Counted from the stretch's first letter, positions 51,284 to 63,432 are shown. The stretch is DNA of 64,000 bases from Asparagopsis taxiformis (GCA_030407315.1 JALQPE010001699.1:62001-126000), one strand, 5' to 3'. The notes: generated by a model from the sequence alone, not told the origin. Made by a program: numbers and translations.

Positions 51284-52249
51284 TTGTCGGCTCGCCGTCC
51301 TAATCATGTCTGGTACCAATATGCCTCGTCCCCCAACCTCCCTAGGCTTACTAAGAAATCACCAGCAGTTGTACTGCTGCGTTCAATGCTGGAGAGGGGG
51401 GCGATTGGTCAGGACGACGAGCCGGCCGACGTTCATGCGAGCCAAGAGCTTTTCCGCCAGTACCCCCTCTCCAGCTTTCGAACATGCTTCAATAACCAGA
51501 AGAGAGAATTTTTAATGGTACGTTCATTCAACATTATTTTATTGTCCATTCTACTCTACTCTAACCTTATCCCTGCCCAGATGATCCCTCTGAAACAGGC
51601 TCTGGGAGCGGGCTGAAAAGACTAGTTAGCGGTGTGCAAGGCCCAGCCGCGAAGCGTTTGAACAGCAGTGGAACTGGTTTCAATACTCGTGGTATCGATG
51701 TAAGTCGTGTGTTGAAATTGAAGATGATTCACTAATGGTGGAACAAATACTGGAATTGGAAGTGGAGGACAGCAATATAGTGATTTCCTTCCCATTCACG
51801 TTGTTTTCAGGTGGACTTTACCAAAAACAAGTACGGATATGGTTACAGTGGTTATGGTGTTACCGCAAGGGGTAAGTGATGGAATGTTCGAAGTGGAGGT
51901 AGTTCAGAGTGGAATGGCTTTGGAACTAAGGGTGGAATGGCCTACAGCTATATCAATTCATGAATAATTGCATACAAAATGGTTTACAGCAACGAATGAA
52001 TCTATGGAGCATGTAGATATACGCGGTAATGCGTTTGAGAACGCGCTGAAACAGAAGCGTTCAAACGCGCATCAAAAATTGTTCTCCCGAGCGTGTTTTC
52101 CACTACCATTTACAGTGCGGTCGGAAATTTTTGACCAGCATAACATGGTGATTCCTCCTCGGTCTACAGCTATCATCTACGTAGACTTGATATCAGCTAA
52201 ATCTGACTACGGGGTCACAAAGAGTAGTAATGTATTAGAGGTACTATGA
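51284..52249 (+). CDS. Spliced gene of unknown function, four candidate exons
   Basis: Candidate exons are 51284-51517, 51581-51699, 51811-51871 and 51990-52249, with GT...AG at each junction (GTACGTTC, GTAAGTCG, GTAAGTGA donors). Exon 2 (DDPSETGSGSGLKRLV), exon 3 (VDFTKNKYGYGYSGYG) and exon 4 (ATNESMEHVDIRGNAF) join in consistent phase to a stop at 52247-52249. Exon 1 (SPAVVLLRSMLERGAIG ... YPLSSFRTCFNNQKRE) is one base out of phase with exon 2, next to a T5 run, so there is either a small deletion or a sequencing error. No start ATG in the right register is seen, so an upstream exon may exist. No family is recognised. Confidence 0.45.
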
Positions 52250-52419
52250 ATTAGTTGCTACGATAGTGATAACGATGTTAAACATGTTGGCTACATTAGT
52301 ATAGAAAGTTTATAGTCGAAGAGTAGAATTATTTGAGCTGTTTACCCCCATGAAATCTCTGTACACACATTCCGTCACAACCTCTGCCATCCTTCTAGCA
52401 CCCGACCATCCGCAACATC

Positions 52420-53167
52420 ATGCAGCCCTTTAACAGTCCCGTACCCGCACGCAGCCATGTAGAATGTGTTGACGCGAACTGTTCCAAATGTGGCCTTTGT
52501 GGCAGACAACATTCCTCCCTCAACTACGTCATGTGGGCCCATCGTCTCGGCGTGCACGATTAATCAAAACTTACTCGATGCCGGCTGGCGCCGCAGTGGC
52601 ACCTATCTCTACCGTCCCAATTTGATCCCGACCTGCTGTCCAGCCTTTGTCATCCGTCTCGACGAATCACGATTCAAACCATCCTCGACACAGAAGCGAG
52701 TCCTCAAACGACTCCGTCGCTTCTCCAAACCAGATCGACCCGTCGATGTATCCGTCCCGCACCTCATAGGTTCCATCATTCTCGCCACATACAGCCCCAA
52801 CCCCACCGTAGTACACGACGTCTGCATCTCTGCCAAGCAGACGCCGTTGCGTCGCGCCTGCGCACATATTTCCGATGCGATACATGTCGCTCTCTGCAGC
52901 ATTCTCGAACACGATGCAGATTCAAAATCGTTTCTGTCTCACACTGCTCGACAATGCTGTGGAGAAAATTACAGTATACCCGGCCAGACAACATTCGGCT
53001 AAAAAAAGACCACTCTTAACATCTAAACTCACTGATTCTAACATGCTGCACCTGACCAGTAACGTGGCCTCGGTCCTCGCCGCCGCAGAGCGTCAAAACC
53101 TTCCTGGCCCAGTAGCAGCCGCTTTTCTGGATTTCCACACATTACCGCAACTCCCTGGTGAATGAAT
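52420..53167 (+). pseudogene. ATE1: ATE1 arginyl-tRNA-protein transferase, N-terminal fragment
   Basis: From ATG 52420 the frame reads CSKCGLCG ... LNYVMWAHRLGVHD and meets TAA. With one extra base ignored in GATTAATCAA, it continues in the next register as NLLDAGWRRSGTYLYRP, then PTCCPAFVIRLD and FKPSSTQKRVLKRLRRF. These are hallmark motifs of the ATE1 N-terminal domain (CGxC, GWRRSG-xYxYxP, CCP, RFKPS-xQ-x-x). Later frames (52466-53002 and 52875-53167) carry weaker matches. The C-terminal catalytic domain is absent before the copia LTR at 53425. ATE1 transfers Arg to N-terminal acidic residues in the N-degron pathway. Confidence 0.75.
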
Positions 53168-53424
53168 CCCTGACTAGACGTAATTTTCACGTGTTCGACT
53201 AGACTGCTTGTCCAAAACAGGCCCTTGCCGCTGCCATAGAACGAAATCATTCCCACGAGTGGAATTATTTTTTCAATCGAGAAAGCAAATTTCAGATAGA
53301 AACCAAAGTCATGACACGATTTGAGGTTATATTTTTGGCATTCACAAATTGATGCGCTTGCCCCTAAATTTGATTTTCTCGACCTACTTTTTTGAATTGT
53401 TCCATGGCTGATAGGTGGCATTTT

Positions 53425-53635
53425 TGTTAGAAAGATACTCTTCCTTACCCTCAGCCGTTTACTGAGACCGCAGTGGTCGATCTTAAATACTGCTATTGGG
53501 CAGGTCTGACATGTTATCAGTGTAAACTTTTCTAGAGTAATGTGCAGTGCTTACGGCATCCGATGAGTTAGAGCCATGATGTTTTGTGAGCGAGTCGTGA
53601 CTGGGCGACATGAAATGCGAGTTAGCACCCTGACA
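53425..53635 (-). repeat. Probable 3' LTR of copia element
   Basis: On minus, a purine-rich tract (GACAGGGGGAG) is followed by TGTCAGGGTGCTAACTCG at 53635. The candidate LTR ends with TTTCTAACA at 53425, giving 211 bases with TG...CA ends. A TATTTAAG word inside could be the promoter. The tract sits directly after the RNase H remnant, as expected for a 3' end. No partner 5' LTR was found to confirm the ends. Confidence 0.55.
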
Positions 53636-53685
53636 CTCCCCCTGTCGCCTAGGGGCGGGGAGCGATTGAGTGTTAGTAGTCTAGA

Positions 53686-53910
53686 GAGGCGTGATTCGCA
53701 GGGCGACTGTAAGTGAACTGAATGGCTGTTTAGTCAGAGGTTTTATAAAGATGTCGGCAAGCATTGCGCTAGACTGGAGGTATTGTAGGTTGATTCGACC
53801 AGACTGGGCATTGTCAATGAGATGATGGTATCGGATGTCTATAAATTTGCGGCGTTTGGTCGGTGCAGTGTTGTTAGCGATGGTTAAAGCCGATTTGGAG
53901 TCTATTTATG
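53686..53910 (-). pseudogene. Copia RNase H C-terminal remnant
   Basis: Minus-strand reading gives IDSKSALTIANNTAPTKRR, then KFIDIRYHHLIDNAQSG and LADIFIKPLTKQPF, matching the copia RNase H ending (DNxSAIxLA-x-N ... KHIDIRYHFIR ... ADIxTKxL). An in-frame stop precedes IDSKSA. It lies directly upstream of the purine tract and LTR. Confidence 0.8.
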
Positions 53911-54282
53911 TGAGTATGGCCGTCTGAGGGTCAATAATTCGGAGCTCTCTGAGTAGATCTCCGAGCTAGTTGTCTTGGGGAACGGCTTCTGATGCGGCGA
54001 TAGTTTCCGCTTCACATGTGCTTGTGGCAACCAGGGATTGCTGTTGCGATGTCCAATGAATTGGGAGCCGTAAAGTTTGTACACGGAGCTTGATATTGAT
54101 TTTCTAGTCCGTTTCATTTGCAAAGTCTGTGTCCGTGTATGTGATGAGGGCTTCGGCTTTAGGACTGTTGGGCATGATGATACCGGAGTTGGGGTATGTT
54201 TGATGAGGCTTACTAAGCGTTTGAGCAGCTTACGGTGTCGTGTTGTGGGGCTGAGGTTGGCTCGGGCAAGTGAATTGGTTTA

Positions 54283-54830
54283 GTATTCAATGTCCAGACG
54301 TGTCGAGTCTGTGAAGTATCTGAGATCGCCTAGTACCTTGCGGTATATGGTGGCTGTGTTGGTGTCAGTATCATCGGATTCTTTCGGTGGAGAAATGTCA
54401 ATCCCGTCCGAATAAAGATGTGGGAGAGGCTTAGAGTAGTCCATTTTAATCTTGTATATTATGGAGGCGATGACGTTGGGTTGGGAAATGTGTATCCCAT
54501 TGCGGGTGTATGCTAGTTTCAAGTTCAGGTACTTTATGGGTTTTCCTAGTCGTTTGGAATTGTATTTGGTCGAGCGTAGACCTAAGAAGGCTTTAATGAG
54601 GTGAGAGCTGGTGGAACTGATGAACAAGTCATCGATGGTGGTGGATATTATCGTTTGAATTGTTTCGGAGCTCTTGTGGAAGAGGCAGGCGTCGGATTTA
54701 AGTTAAATATATCCCAGGGATTGGAGGAAGTGTCGTATGCCATCGGTGAAGATGCGTCCAGCCTGTATTGTACCGTAAAAGTTCCTGCGAAGCTAACCGA
54801 TACGGGTGTCATAACGGAATGAACCATCAA
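54283..54830 (-). pseudogene. Copia reverse transcriptase remnant
   Basis: Fragments read FYGTIQAGRIF, SDACLFHKSS, TIDDLFISSTS (DD of the polymerase site), IKYLNLKLAYTRNGIHISQ and YRKVLGDLRYFTDSTRLDI. These follow the copia order (LYGxKQAxRxW, YVDDxxI, G-x-x-LSQ, YR-x-x-VG-x-L-x-Y). At least one stop and a register change separate the first parts from the rest. Confidence 0.85.
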
Positions 54831-55268
54831 ATGAGGGTTTTGTCTGACATAAACCGGTTTAGAATGTTCAAACTACTCTTGCAGAAATGAAGATGAGATG
54901 TAGATGTGTTCTGTGTGAAGGTGATGAGCGGTATCATGGGCCAGTATTAGTCGTATGGATGTTTTGTCTACCGCAAATGTGGCAATGGTGTTGGGGTCGA
55001 AGTATGTGTTTGGTTTCATCATGTCGCTGCGCACTGCGCACCGTGCCTTATGTTATTTTTATAAGGCATATCGAGTCACGATTGTACTTGTAGGTCATAG
55101 TACGATGAATTGGTTGAGTGTCGGGCGGCGTTAAGGGGCGGGGAATCCAGTCAATGACTCGCATATGGTCTATTTCGGCCAGTTTGTTGTCGTGTGCGGT
55201 TGACCATAGGTGTTCGTCGGGATAATGTCGCTCTGCGCGGTGGTTAGGGGGTGCCGGTGTGTACGGCG

Positions 55269-55590
55269 TTATGTGGTGTGGAATAGTGTGGCGTGGTTTG
55301 GGGGACTTCGACGTGTGGAATGCGAATGTTGTGTTGGTGTTAGGGCAGTCGTTGTGGTGTACGGGTGGAAATACAGGGCTGGTACTTTGAGGGTTTGGTT
55401 TTTTGTGTTTCTGGAGACGAGTATACTATCTTGGTCTGTGGCAGCAAGGTAGCGGACGAGGGCTCCGCGGTCTTCCAACGTTGTGATGGGGTTGGGAACG
55501 GGGATATGGCCAAGTTGGCCAAATGGGAAAATCTTTTTGATATTGGGTTTCATCCCGTACCATTCGGTGTAGGGGATTGTGTTGGTCGTG
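55269..55590 (-). pseudogene. Copia integrase C-terminal remnant
   Basis: The segment TIPYTEWYGMKPNI followed by FPFGQLGHIPVPN and ALVRYLAATDQDSIL resembles the copia integrase tail (TPYExWxGxKPxxxxLRxFG ... xFVGY). The frame ends at 55269. Sequence between this and the RT fragment is decayed. Confidence 0.6.
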
Positions 55591-55750
55591 CTGTGGGGTG
55601 TGATGTTCCGCTTAAAGACGGTGTGGAACGACGTAGTTCTAGAAGTAGCTGGTACGAGCTATGGACACGGTGTCCTTCGAACGAAACAACGAAACAGTGT
55701 CACCCGATGGTGTTTGACTGTATTGGTAGCAAAGTAGAAAAGGATAGGGT

Positions 55751-57718
55751 AGAGTAGGTTAGCAGGTAGACACGGGCGTCAAGACGCAACGTTCCACGCG
55801 CGGATCACGTTTGCTAAACGAGGTGGCACGTCACAGGAGGCGCTCTCAACCAAACCCGTAGGCACGACAAGCGATCAGCCTCACGTGTGGCAATGGGTAG
55901 GGAGTACGCACCTCGACGGAAACGCAGCCTCGTTAGGCGAAAACGTAAAACGTAAACATAGAAGTCAGTTGTAGACTAGAGAACGTTTCCCGTTCGATCC
56001 TTGTCCCCTTTCCCTCCCGGCACGATGCCAATACCTATTTAGCCACGATGGCATCGCATTACAGTGTAAACACTGTTCGTAACGTCCCCGAATGGGCAAG
56101 GACCTTGTGGGTCGCGCGTGTGGACCCGTTGGTCCGTTGTCCGCGTGACGGTCCGTTCGCTGCACACGTGTGCTGGTTGTGCGCGCGCACGCACCAGCAT
56201 TGCTCGTACATTGCTGTTATCGCTCAAGTCTGCCGAAATTCGAATTCCGCGGAAAGTCGCAAAAAATTGCAATTTCGGAATTGCCACGTATACTACAGAC
56301 GGCTTCCATCAACGCGAATTGCCAGTGATTGTCGGGGAGGTTGCTATGGGAGAGGTGAGAACGGACCGTGTCCATTAGGGTTAGGTTGATTCGTTCAGCG
56401 AGTGTAGGACCTTAGCCCTTGTAGATGGATTATACCTCCGAGGAGGATTAGAGGATAGGGATAAGGCTTCGAACTCACGAGTGAGAGCACCGATTCCACG
56501 AGGTTGACGCCTCGTGCGATCCTAGTAGCCCGAGGGCTGTGTCGGGTGGATCGATCCCTCGGAGCCCGGACACCTGTCTCCCAACCCGGTAGCGGGTGGT
56601 AGAGCGGGGTCCGGGACGGCTGGATCTAACCTGCCGGAGGGATCTATCGGCCGTGGCCGTCCTCAACCCACTCAAGGGTTAACTAGGCACTTAGCGCGAT
56701 GGATCCCCGCGGGGATTGTGGTCGCCTCCACGCGTGGTTTTCACACGACGTATTCCGCAACTGTGATACCACTGACGGCAGCGGTCGGGACCGTTTGAAA
56801 AGCCTGCGGGCGTTGGCTTCGGTTGACCGGCTGGGGGTGCCAACCGACAGCACTCCCAGTCGGCAGCCTTGTCCCGGTGGGCGGAAGGCCCCTCCCGGTC
56901 GCCTAGCGGCGTTAAAAGAAGCGGGAAGGTTCTCCACTACCGTGGAGACGAAATGCCCTAGGGCAATCCACGTGCACTCCCGCCGGAGGAGGCTCGTGGC
57001 GGGCAATTGGGGAAATGTGCGAGCGATCCCCAATTGGAGATCGAAACGGAGCAGCGGGTATCCGGTAAGGGAATTGCCGCCGCCGTTTAGTTGTAAGTTA
57101 AACGACCACGGTCGAAAGATTTGGAACCGAGACGATCTACCTTTATTGTAGCTTAGTGGTCAATCCGTTGACCTTAAATGGTCAACGAGACTGCCGGGAC
57201 CGGACCAGGACCAATGGTCCCGGTCCGGCGTCCAATGGACCTTGTGGGGTGTTTATGCGGCCCAGGGGCCTGACAGAGTAAGCTGCTACGTTGCTACGTG
57301 TAAACTAATAGAAACGGCTAGCCGTAACATACACGTGCACAACTGTAACGGGAGAATCCTCCCGCTCGCACACGTGTGTGACTAATCGCGCCTATATCGC
57401 TACACGTTGCACGCTCGCCGAAGGGTCCCGCGCAAGCAATGTGGCCCGGTGCCAATGCAAGGCGGCACGCGCCCATTCGCCCTTGGGCGACAATTGCCTT
57501 GCCACGTCACCGCGGCCATTGATTCCCAACGCGGCTCTTCGCGGCTGATTCCCTATCGAGCACCCACTCACGCTCTCGAGCGTACCGCTTAAGCGACCCT
57601 TCCTGGCGCCCATTCCAGACGCCTGGAATTGTCCCTCCCGCGACCGCTCGCAGCGCAATACGGGACGAGTCCCACACTCTCCCCTTCTTAAACTGGCGCG
57701 CTCCTGCGCGCAGGTATC
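55751..57718. other. GC-rich region upstream of the gag-like gene
   Basis: About 2 kb without a recognised gene, despite several open short frames on both strands. It may be the 5' LTR and leader of the element that holds the gene at 57719. I looked for shared blocks with 61.0-63.4 kb that would define LTRs and saw none. Confidence 0.35.
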
Positions 57719-60700
57719 ATGTATCCATCAACTCCCCCACCTTCCTTCTCTTCCTCCTCACAGCGACTCGTCACTTCCGTTTCCCCTATCCCGATCCAAT
57801 TCAGCGAGTGGGGAATCATGACGCCTCCGCATCCCGATGCGAAAGGCGACGTCGACAACAACCCTCGGGAGTCTACTCGCTCGTTGCCTGCAACGAGTAC
57901 TCCGACCAATACCGCCTCGGCGGTGACAGCGCGCGCGGCAGCCCATCAACCGTTGCCGGGCTCTTATCTTGACCTCTATGCTCCTGCCGCAGCAGCCACG
58001 CAAGGCCTTTCTGACCCTTATGCGGGGACTGGAGTGATGCCAAGTTATTACTATAACCACCCACGGCCGCGGCCTGCGCGCGATTCTGTCATCCCCTCGG
58101 GTGTTTCGTATTTCACCCCCACAGGTGGCGGCAACCGCCCTCCGCGTTTTGGCTCCACTGCAGCCAGGGGGGGACCAAACTCCCGGTCGACAGGGACGGG
58201 GCGTCTCCCCTTCGGTACCGGCTCTGCCGAGAATCACAAGTGACGGTAATCGTGGCCGTCTCCCTGGGGAGTCATCTGCGGGATCCGTCCCGGCCCCCGC
58301 TGGGGGACAAGTGTACTCTGCGTTGGCTCGCCTCGTTGGCGAAGCTGAGTCACCGGCCATGGCCGCCAAGCTGGGTGAGGTGTTGAACCTGGTCAACACT
58401 TTGCCCTCGGGCAAGACGGCAGACATCCCCGGACACTCTCAATTAACCGGGGGAACCCCGGAGTCTCAAGGGACGCGACGAGATCCTTATTACGGGTCAC
58501 CGTCCCCGCGGGCGCCGCGGCCTTTATGGTTGACGAAACCTCCGGTAGCTCCGTCGGCTGGAGTTGCCCCTGGGCATGAGACGAGGGTGGTGGAGTGGAT
58601 GCGGACGCTTCACACGCAACCCTTCATCCATCATCAGGACGCCTTCGGGCACGAGCTCTCGCGCGCACCCGGTTACCGCAGCTACGAGTCATACGGACGC
58701 TTGCCGTTGCGCCGCCCCGTCCTGGAACGGTTCGAATGCATCAAAGGAACTCACGGAGCCGCCGTGGCGGATCAAGTAATGCGCAAGCGCATGGAGCATG
58801 GCCGATGTCGTATCACTATCCCGGCCAACTTCCCGAGCGACGTGTATCACCTCAGTGAGCCAGAAGACGAACCAATGGTTCGAATGATCGCCCGTTGGAT
58901 CAAATTAGACCAACTTGGGGCGTTGGTTGACGATTTCGCTGAGGTGGACATTCGTCTACTAGCGGACCAGGCTCCAATGTTCCCAGTGCGCTGGATTCGC
59001 CAGCGGTGGGGTGGGGAGTATCGCGACGAGCGTCGGCGCACGTTTCCTCAAACAAGTAACCAACCGCTGCATCTCCGGCCGGGTCCGCGGGGTTACGTCA
59101 TAACGTTCAAGGACGTCGAATACGTGCGCATCCCGACCAGGTTGCGCCGACGTTACTATGCTCGCATACCCCGTTGGATGGAAATCCCCGAATGGGAGGT
59201 CTTGTTCCCGATGCCGCTCGTGTACCGCTATGCAGCGTCACACCTGGTGAGCTCGGACGGGGGTACCCTCGCGAGGGTTTTCGACAAGATGGCCCATACG
59301 GAGTGGGTGTGCTACTACGCCGCGACGTGGTTGGAGAATAATGTGGCGCAAAACCGCATGCACCAAGTCCCTGAGGAGATGTTCAAGAAGATACGCTCTT
59401 TGGGCGTCGAGGCACCCATCTGGCCTAGCGGACTCATCCGCAATTTCGAGTGCTTCGATGTCACGCCCGAGTTGCTCGAGCATTTCTATCGTTTGCACGA
59501 AACATTCCCGTGGGAGACGGTGGACATCGTGCCGCTACCCAATTCTCCTTACGAACCGACGCGTCGGCTGAGCAAGTGGGTACCAATGGACCCGGTCTCG
59601 CATTCGATCGACTTATCGTCGTACCTGTTCGGAGTACGCCTCGAGTTGGGCATCCCCCTTAGGGTCCTCGAATACACTGCCGCGCAACCCCTTAAGGGAG
59701 GTTGGATGGCCAGGGGGTGGGATTACGTTACCCTAGGGCGACTCGTGGAGGACTGCATATCGTATCAGACCCATGGCGGCCGTCCTCTCCTTCCGCGGGA
59801 AGAAACGGGCTTGCCCGTCGCGGGTCCCAGATCAGCTCGTCCTCCGGCGGCCACAGACGCGTCGGCAGAAATAGCCACCGTTGAGCCTGTCCCGGCTGAT
59901 TCAGCCGGTCCGTCGTCGGTTACTCGGCCGCGGCCGTCCGACCGTTCCCTCCCATCCGGTATGACTGTGCATGCTTCGGCCTTGGAAAAGCGCGTGGAAG
60001 AGCTCCAGCGCGCAGTGTCTGCGGGCCGAGAGCGATTGGCACAAAGCGAAGCGGCGCGAGTATCAGCCGAAGCTGCCTTGGCGACGGTTAAGGGCGAGAA
60101 GGAAACTCTGCGAGCAGAATTGATGGCTGAGAACACGCTGCTGAAGCGAAAGCACGATGACTTGTTCAAGAGCCGGCTGGGGTACGCGCGTGATTTGGCG
60201 GAACAGGAGTTAGCCCTGCAGAGCGCGCTCTGTCAGGTCTGGGATCTGCACCAGCAGTCCAACACGATATGCGCTAGGGCCGCACGCGCCATCATGACGG
60301 TAGAAGACCTACGCGTTCGCCAAGCAGACGTTGAAGGGTCACGCCCTCTCCCTGGTAACGCGCTCGCGCGTGCCTTCCCAGGTATGGCATTCTTACATGG
60401 GCGGGGGGTCCCCGCCGCGTCACCCTCGGGTGCAGCGACTGCCCCGGCGGCCACGTCTGAAGAGACGATAACAGCCCCTCTTGGTGCGGTCATGGCCGCG
60501 CGTCCCGTTGCCAACGCTCCTACACCGTCGGCTAGGGGCGCTTCCGATGCGGTAGCGTCGGGTGGTTCTGCTCCGGCCGACCCAATGGCAGTCGAAGTTG
60601 TCAAGGCGACGACCTCGGTCGCTCCTGCCCCGACAGCAGCGGGAACTGCTACGGCTGAGGCTGTGGTCGAACCCGCCACGAGTAAGCCAACCTCCGCGGT

Positions 60701-61037
60701 TGCTACCCCTACGGCGACGGGTGTTACTGGTGTCGCCACCGCTGGGGGTACTGAAAAAGAGTCTGAGGGCATAAAGGAGGCAACTCCTAAACCCACTGAC
60801 ACAACCTCCCCGGGTGGAGAGTCCGTGCAAGTCGTTGAAGACCCTCGATCGCCCACGCGCGCCACGCGTCGCCTCAACGTGACGTCACCGGTGGCGACAG
60901 TCGCGGCCGCAGTGGCGGCGGCGGGGCAACGAGTCGCCCGAAGGCGTAAAAGGGCTCAGCCCTCTTCCCCTTCAGCGAGCGTGGGGTCTCCAATTAACAA
61001 GGACAGGCCGACTCGTCGGACTCGTACGCGCCGTTAG
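57719..61037 (+). pseudogene. Long gag-like protein with coiled coil and basic tail, one frameshift
   Basis: ATG at 57719 opens a frame to 58243. The main frame (open from before 58101 to 61037) is one base on, and a G7 run near 58170 is the likely place of the indel or of a +1 frameshift. Combined length is about 1,105 residues. Order: Pro/Ser/Thr-rich N-terminus; a globular region rich in Trp and Arg (WMRTLHTQPFIHHQ, RIPTRLRRRYYARIPRWMEI, WMARGWDYVTLGRLVEDC); a coiled coil (LEKRVEELQRAVSAGRERLA); a long Ala/Thr/Val-rich stretch; and a basic end (RPTRRTRTRR). No zinc knuckle, protease or polymerase is present. It resembles retroelement Gag-like proteins in layout only, and I do not recognise the family. 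Confidence 0.5.
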
Positions 61038-61133
61038 TCGCAGCCCGTTCGAAGAGCGTAGTAGCAACTGATACCCTAAGGTAATCTTTGACAGTTAATA
61101 CCCGCGTATAGAGAGCCATTGTAGGTGTGCGAC

Positions 61134-61139
61134 AATAAA
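61134..61139 (+). promoter_or_regulatory. Poly(A) signal AATAAA after the gag-like gene
   Basis: AATAAA lies 97 bases beyond the stop codon at 61037, in a suitable place to end the transcript. This argues that the gag-like gene is a self-contained transcript and not the first part of a gag-pol unit. Confidence 0.5.
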
Positions 61140-61819
61140 GCTGGTTTCCAAATGATTTCCTTTATGCAACGAGGGTAGGAATTACGCATCACCTAACCCT
61201 TGCTACAAAAGAGGTCCCTCGGGAGTCGGATGAAAACTCACCCCGTGGGTGAGAAACCGTGTCCCGGGGGCTATGGTGTGCCATAATAATGGCCGTTCGC
61301 GATGGCCTTCGCCGCTAGTCGCCTTACGCTCTTGGGCGAGGCGGGGCTACGGCCTTCGCTGTTGCGCGAATTCAACTGAATTCGCCATCCGAACTGACGC
61401 TCTCTTGCAAGACGTCATTGCCTTTGTCCGGCGGCTCGATAGCCGCAGTGACAATCTTTACCGGCAAGCCGGTGAGTGAGAATCGCTCTCACGCATGGAA
61501 CTGGCAATAGAGTTCCCACTGGACGGTAGTCGAGGGGTCGTGCGCCCATCCACGCACGCGTGTCGAGAGTCCCAAGGTACGTGCATCCCATCGCGGACAA
61601 TTACAACCGGCCATAGTGAGAGAGGCAAGCTGTAAAATTCCTCCAAGCCCGAAGACGTCCGTTGTCCTGCGCAGCCACTTGTTCGGGATGACTACGGTCA
61701 GGGCCGTTGTGAGACGCTGGTGTCGCTAGCGTCGGCGCATTCCGCGCAAGTTAGGAGAGTTGCCCACCATCAGTGACAGGGCGCTCACTTAGGTGTAATC
61801 CTCCCGAGTGAGTCGACCT

Positions 61820-62420
61820 TGAAATGGGTGATGGCCTAGGCCAATTGTTTTTCCGAGTCGCTAGCGATGTTCGGCGTACTCCAGAGTGCCCGTGCGCGAG
61901 TTTTGAAGGACAATGGTGGACACTACATTAATGTAAACTGAGGTTATTGTGTTCACCCTCAGGTTGCATCTTGCCCATTTTCGCAGATGACCAATTTTTG
62001 CAATGCCCAATTTGGCCTGGGAGCAGATCGCCGAAATTTTCTAAGTCCAAGGACGAATGTTAAACTGCATCGCCACTCGCTCGAAACCATAGCGAACATA
62101 ACCGTCGGGAGTCGCTGGGAATGCTGGCGTTGACGCCTTCCGAAAAAGTTAGCAAAACTAGTCGCAATCGGCGTTAGAACGTCCCGCGAAGGTGGGTTCT
62201 ACGCGAGTGCGTTACCCTTGCCGCGGGTGTTCGGCCTTGGCCAACTGTTTTTCCAAGCCGCTGGTGCTGTTCAGCATACCCTAGAGTGTCCATGTGCGGA
62301 TTTTCGAGCCCATCGGTGGACACTACATTAATGTAAATCGAGGGTGACTGCCCCGCACCTTCTAGCTTCCCACCCTCCCAATAGGGGTATGGAATTTTGC
62401 AATTTGCCATTTGCTCCCAG
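61820..62420. repeat. Direct repeat with 400-base spacing
   Basis: The word GGACACTACATTAATGTAAA occurs at 61918 and 62318. Around it, similarity extends from GGCC(T/A)..GGCCAA(T/C)TGTTTTTCC through CAGAGTG/TAGAGTG words to the TTTGCAAT(G/T) region. The two copies have diverged by many substitutions. They may be internal repeats of an LTR belonging to the chromodomain element on the right. Confidence 0.65.
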
Positions 62421-63432
62421 AGCAGTTTGCAAGGTTTTCCCTAAGTCTCGGGCGTAATTTGCTTCTGGCTCCGGCCTGCAAACGACACCCTAGGGTGGTT
62501 TCACTGGGGATGATACGGGCTGCTGGTGACATTCATTTCCTTGCGGACTCGCAATGTTTGCGTTGCTAGCCAGGGCTTGCGGAGGTGCGGCTGACGCACC
62601 ATGGTAATAGCGCGCTGCCGGCTCGAATGCATGTCTCTGGTCACGACCAACTACCTTCCAAGTTTCCGACGGGGTCCAGCGTGCTCAGAATTGTACGTGT
62701 GCGAAGTCGCGAACGCAATGGCGACCACTCTTAGTGCAAGGACGAAGGGTGGATTCCAGAGTCTTCCTCATGTGTCCTCGGACTTTGCGCGCTATGGTAT
62801 CATACCATCCATGATGGACAATGAAGTCGCATACTGGAATCTATGCCGTCCCGGTTGCGGGTCACGAGTCGCCGCGGCGTGCATAACAAGGAGCTCCCGT
62901 GGGGCAATGATTAATGCTTGCACGCTGGAACTCACGAGGGAGTTGGCGTAGCCACAGGATGGCGGGCCGTGCGTAGTCGGTCCCGACGCGATTCCTATAG
63001 GGAAGCACGCGTCGTTGACGGTGGTCGCGACCATTGGTCCATTGTGATTCCGATCAATCACGAGGTGTTTCCGTGCACGGAAACACAAGGGGCTTCCTAG
63101 GAAGAAAGGGTTGCAGGGTCGGCCGCGGTCCATTGATTGCTCCCTTGACGTGGCAGAGGGAGTTCAGGAAGGGGGTACGCGCCTTTAGACGGGTTATTGA
63201 CCCTACCTTACTTCACCCAGAGGGGGAAGAATACGTCAGGGCGCTCACCCTGGATGTCGACATCCCTGGTGTTTCTATTGGCTCCCGCCCGATTTGCGTC
63301 CATCCCTTCCGGCACGGCGCACGCGCCGTGGTCAGCGTACACTCGTAGCGATATATCGGCCTGGTTGTGTACGTTGCCATTTGGCCACGGCCAACCAGCG
63401 CGCGACATCTGGGTCCGGTGACTGTGCGTCAC
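62421..63432. other. Region 3' of the chromodomain gene, no gene recognised
   Basis: About 1 kb between the direct repeats and the end of the chromodomain frame. If the retroelement on the right is complete, its 3' untranslated region and LTR should lie here on the minus strand. No clear polypurine tract with TG...CA ends was found. Confidence 0.3.

Larger units (their letters stand above)
53425..55750 (-). mobile_element. Degenerate Ty1/copia retrotransposon
   Basis: In minus-strand order there are an integrase tail (about 55590-55269), reverse transcriptase (about 54830-54283), RNase H end (about 53910-53686), a polypurine tract and an LTR. The order is that of copia (integrase before RT). 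There are several stop codons, shifts and at least one deletion. The 5' half (gag, protease, integrase core, 5' LTR) was not found. Confidence 0.75.
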
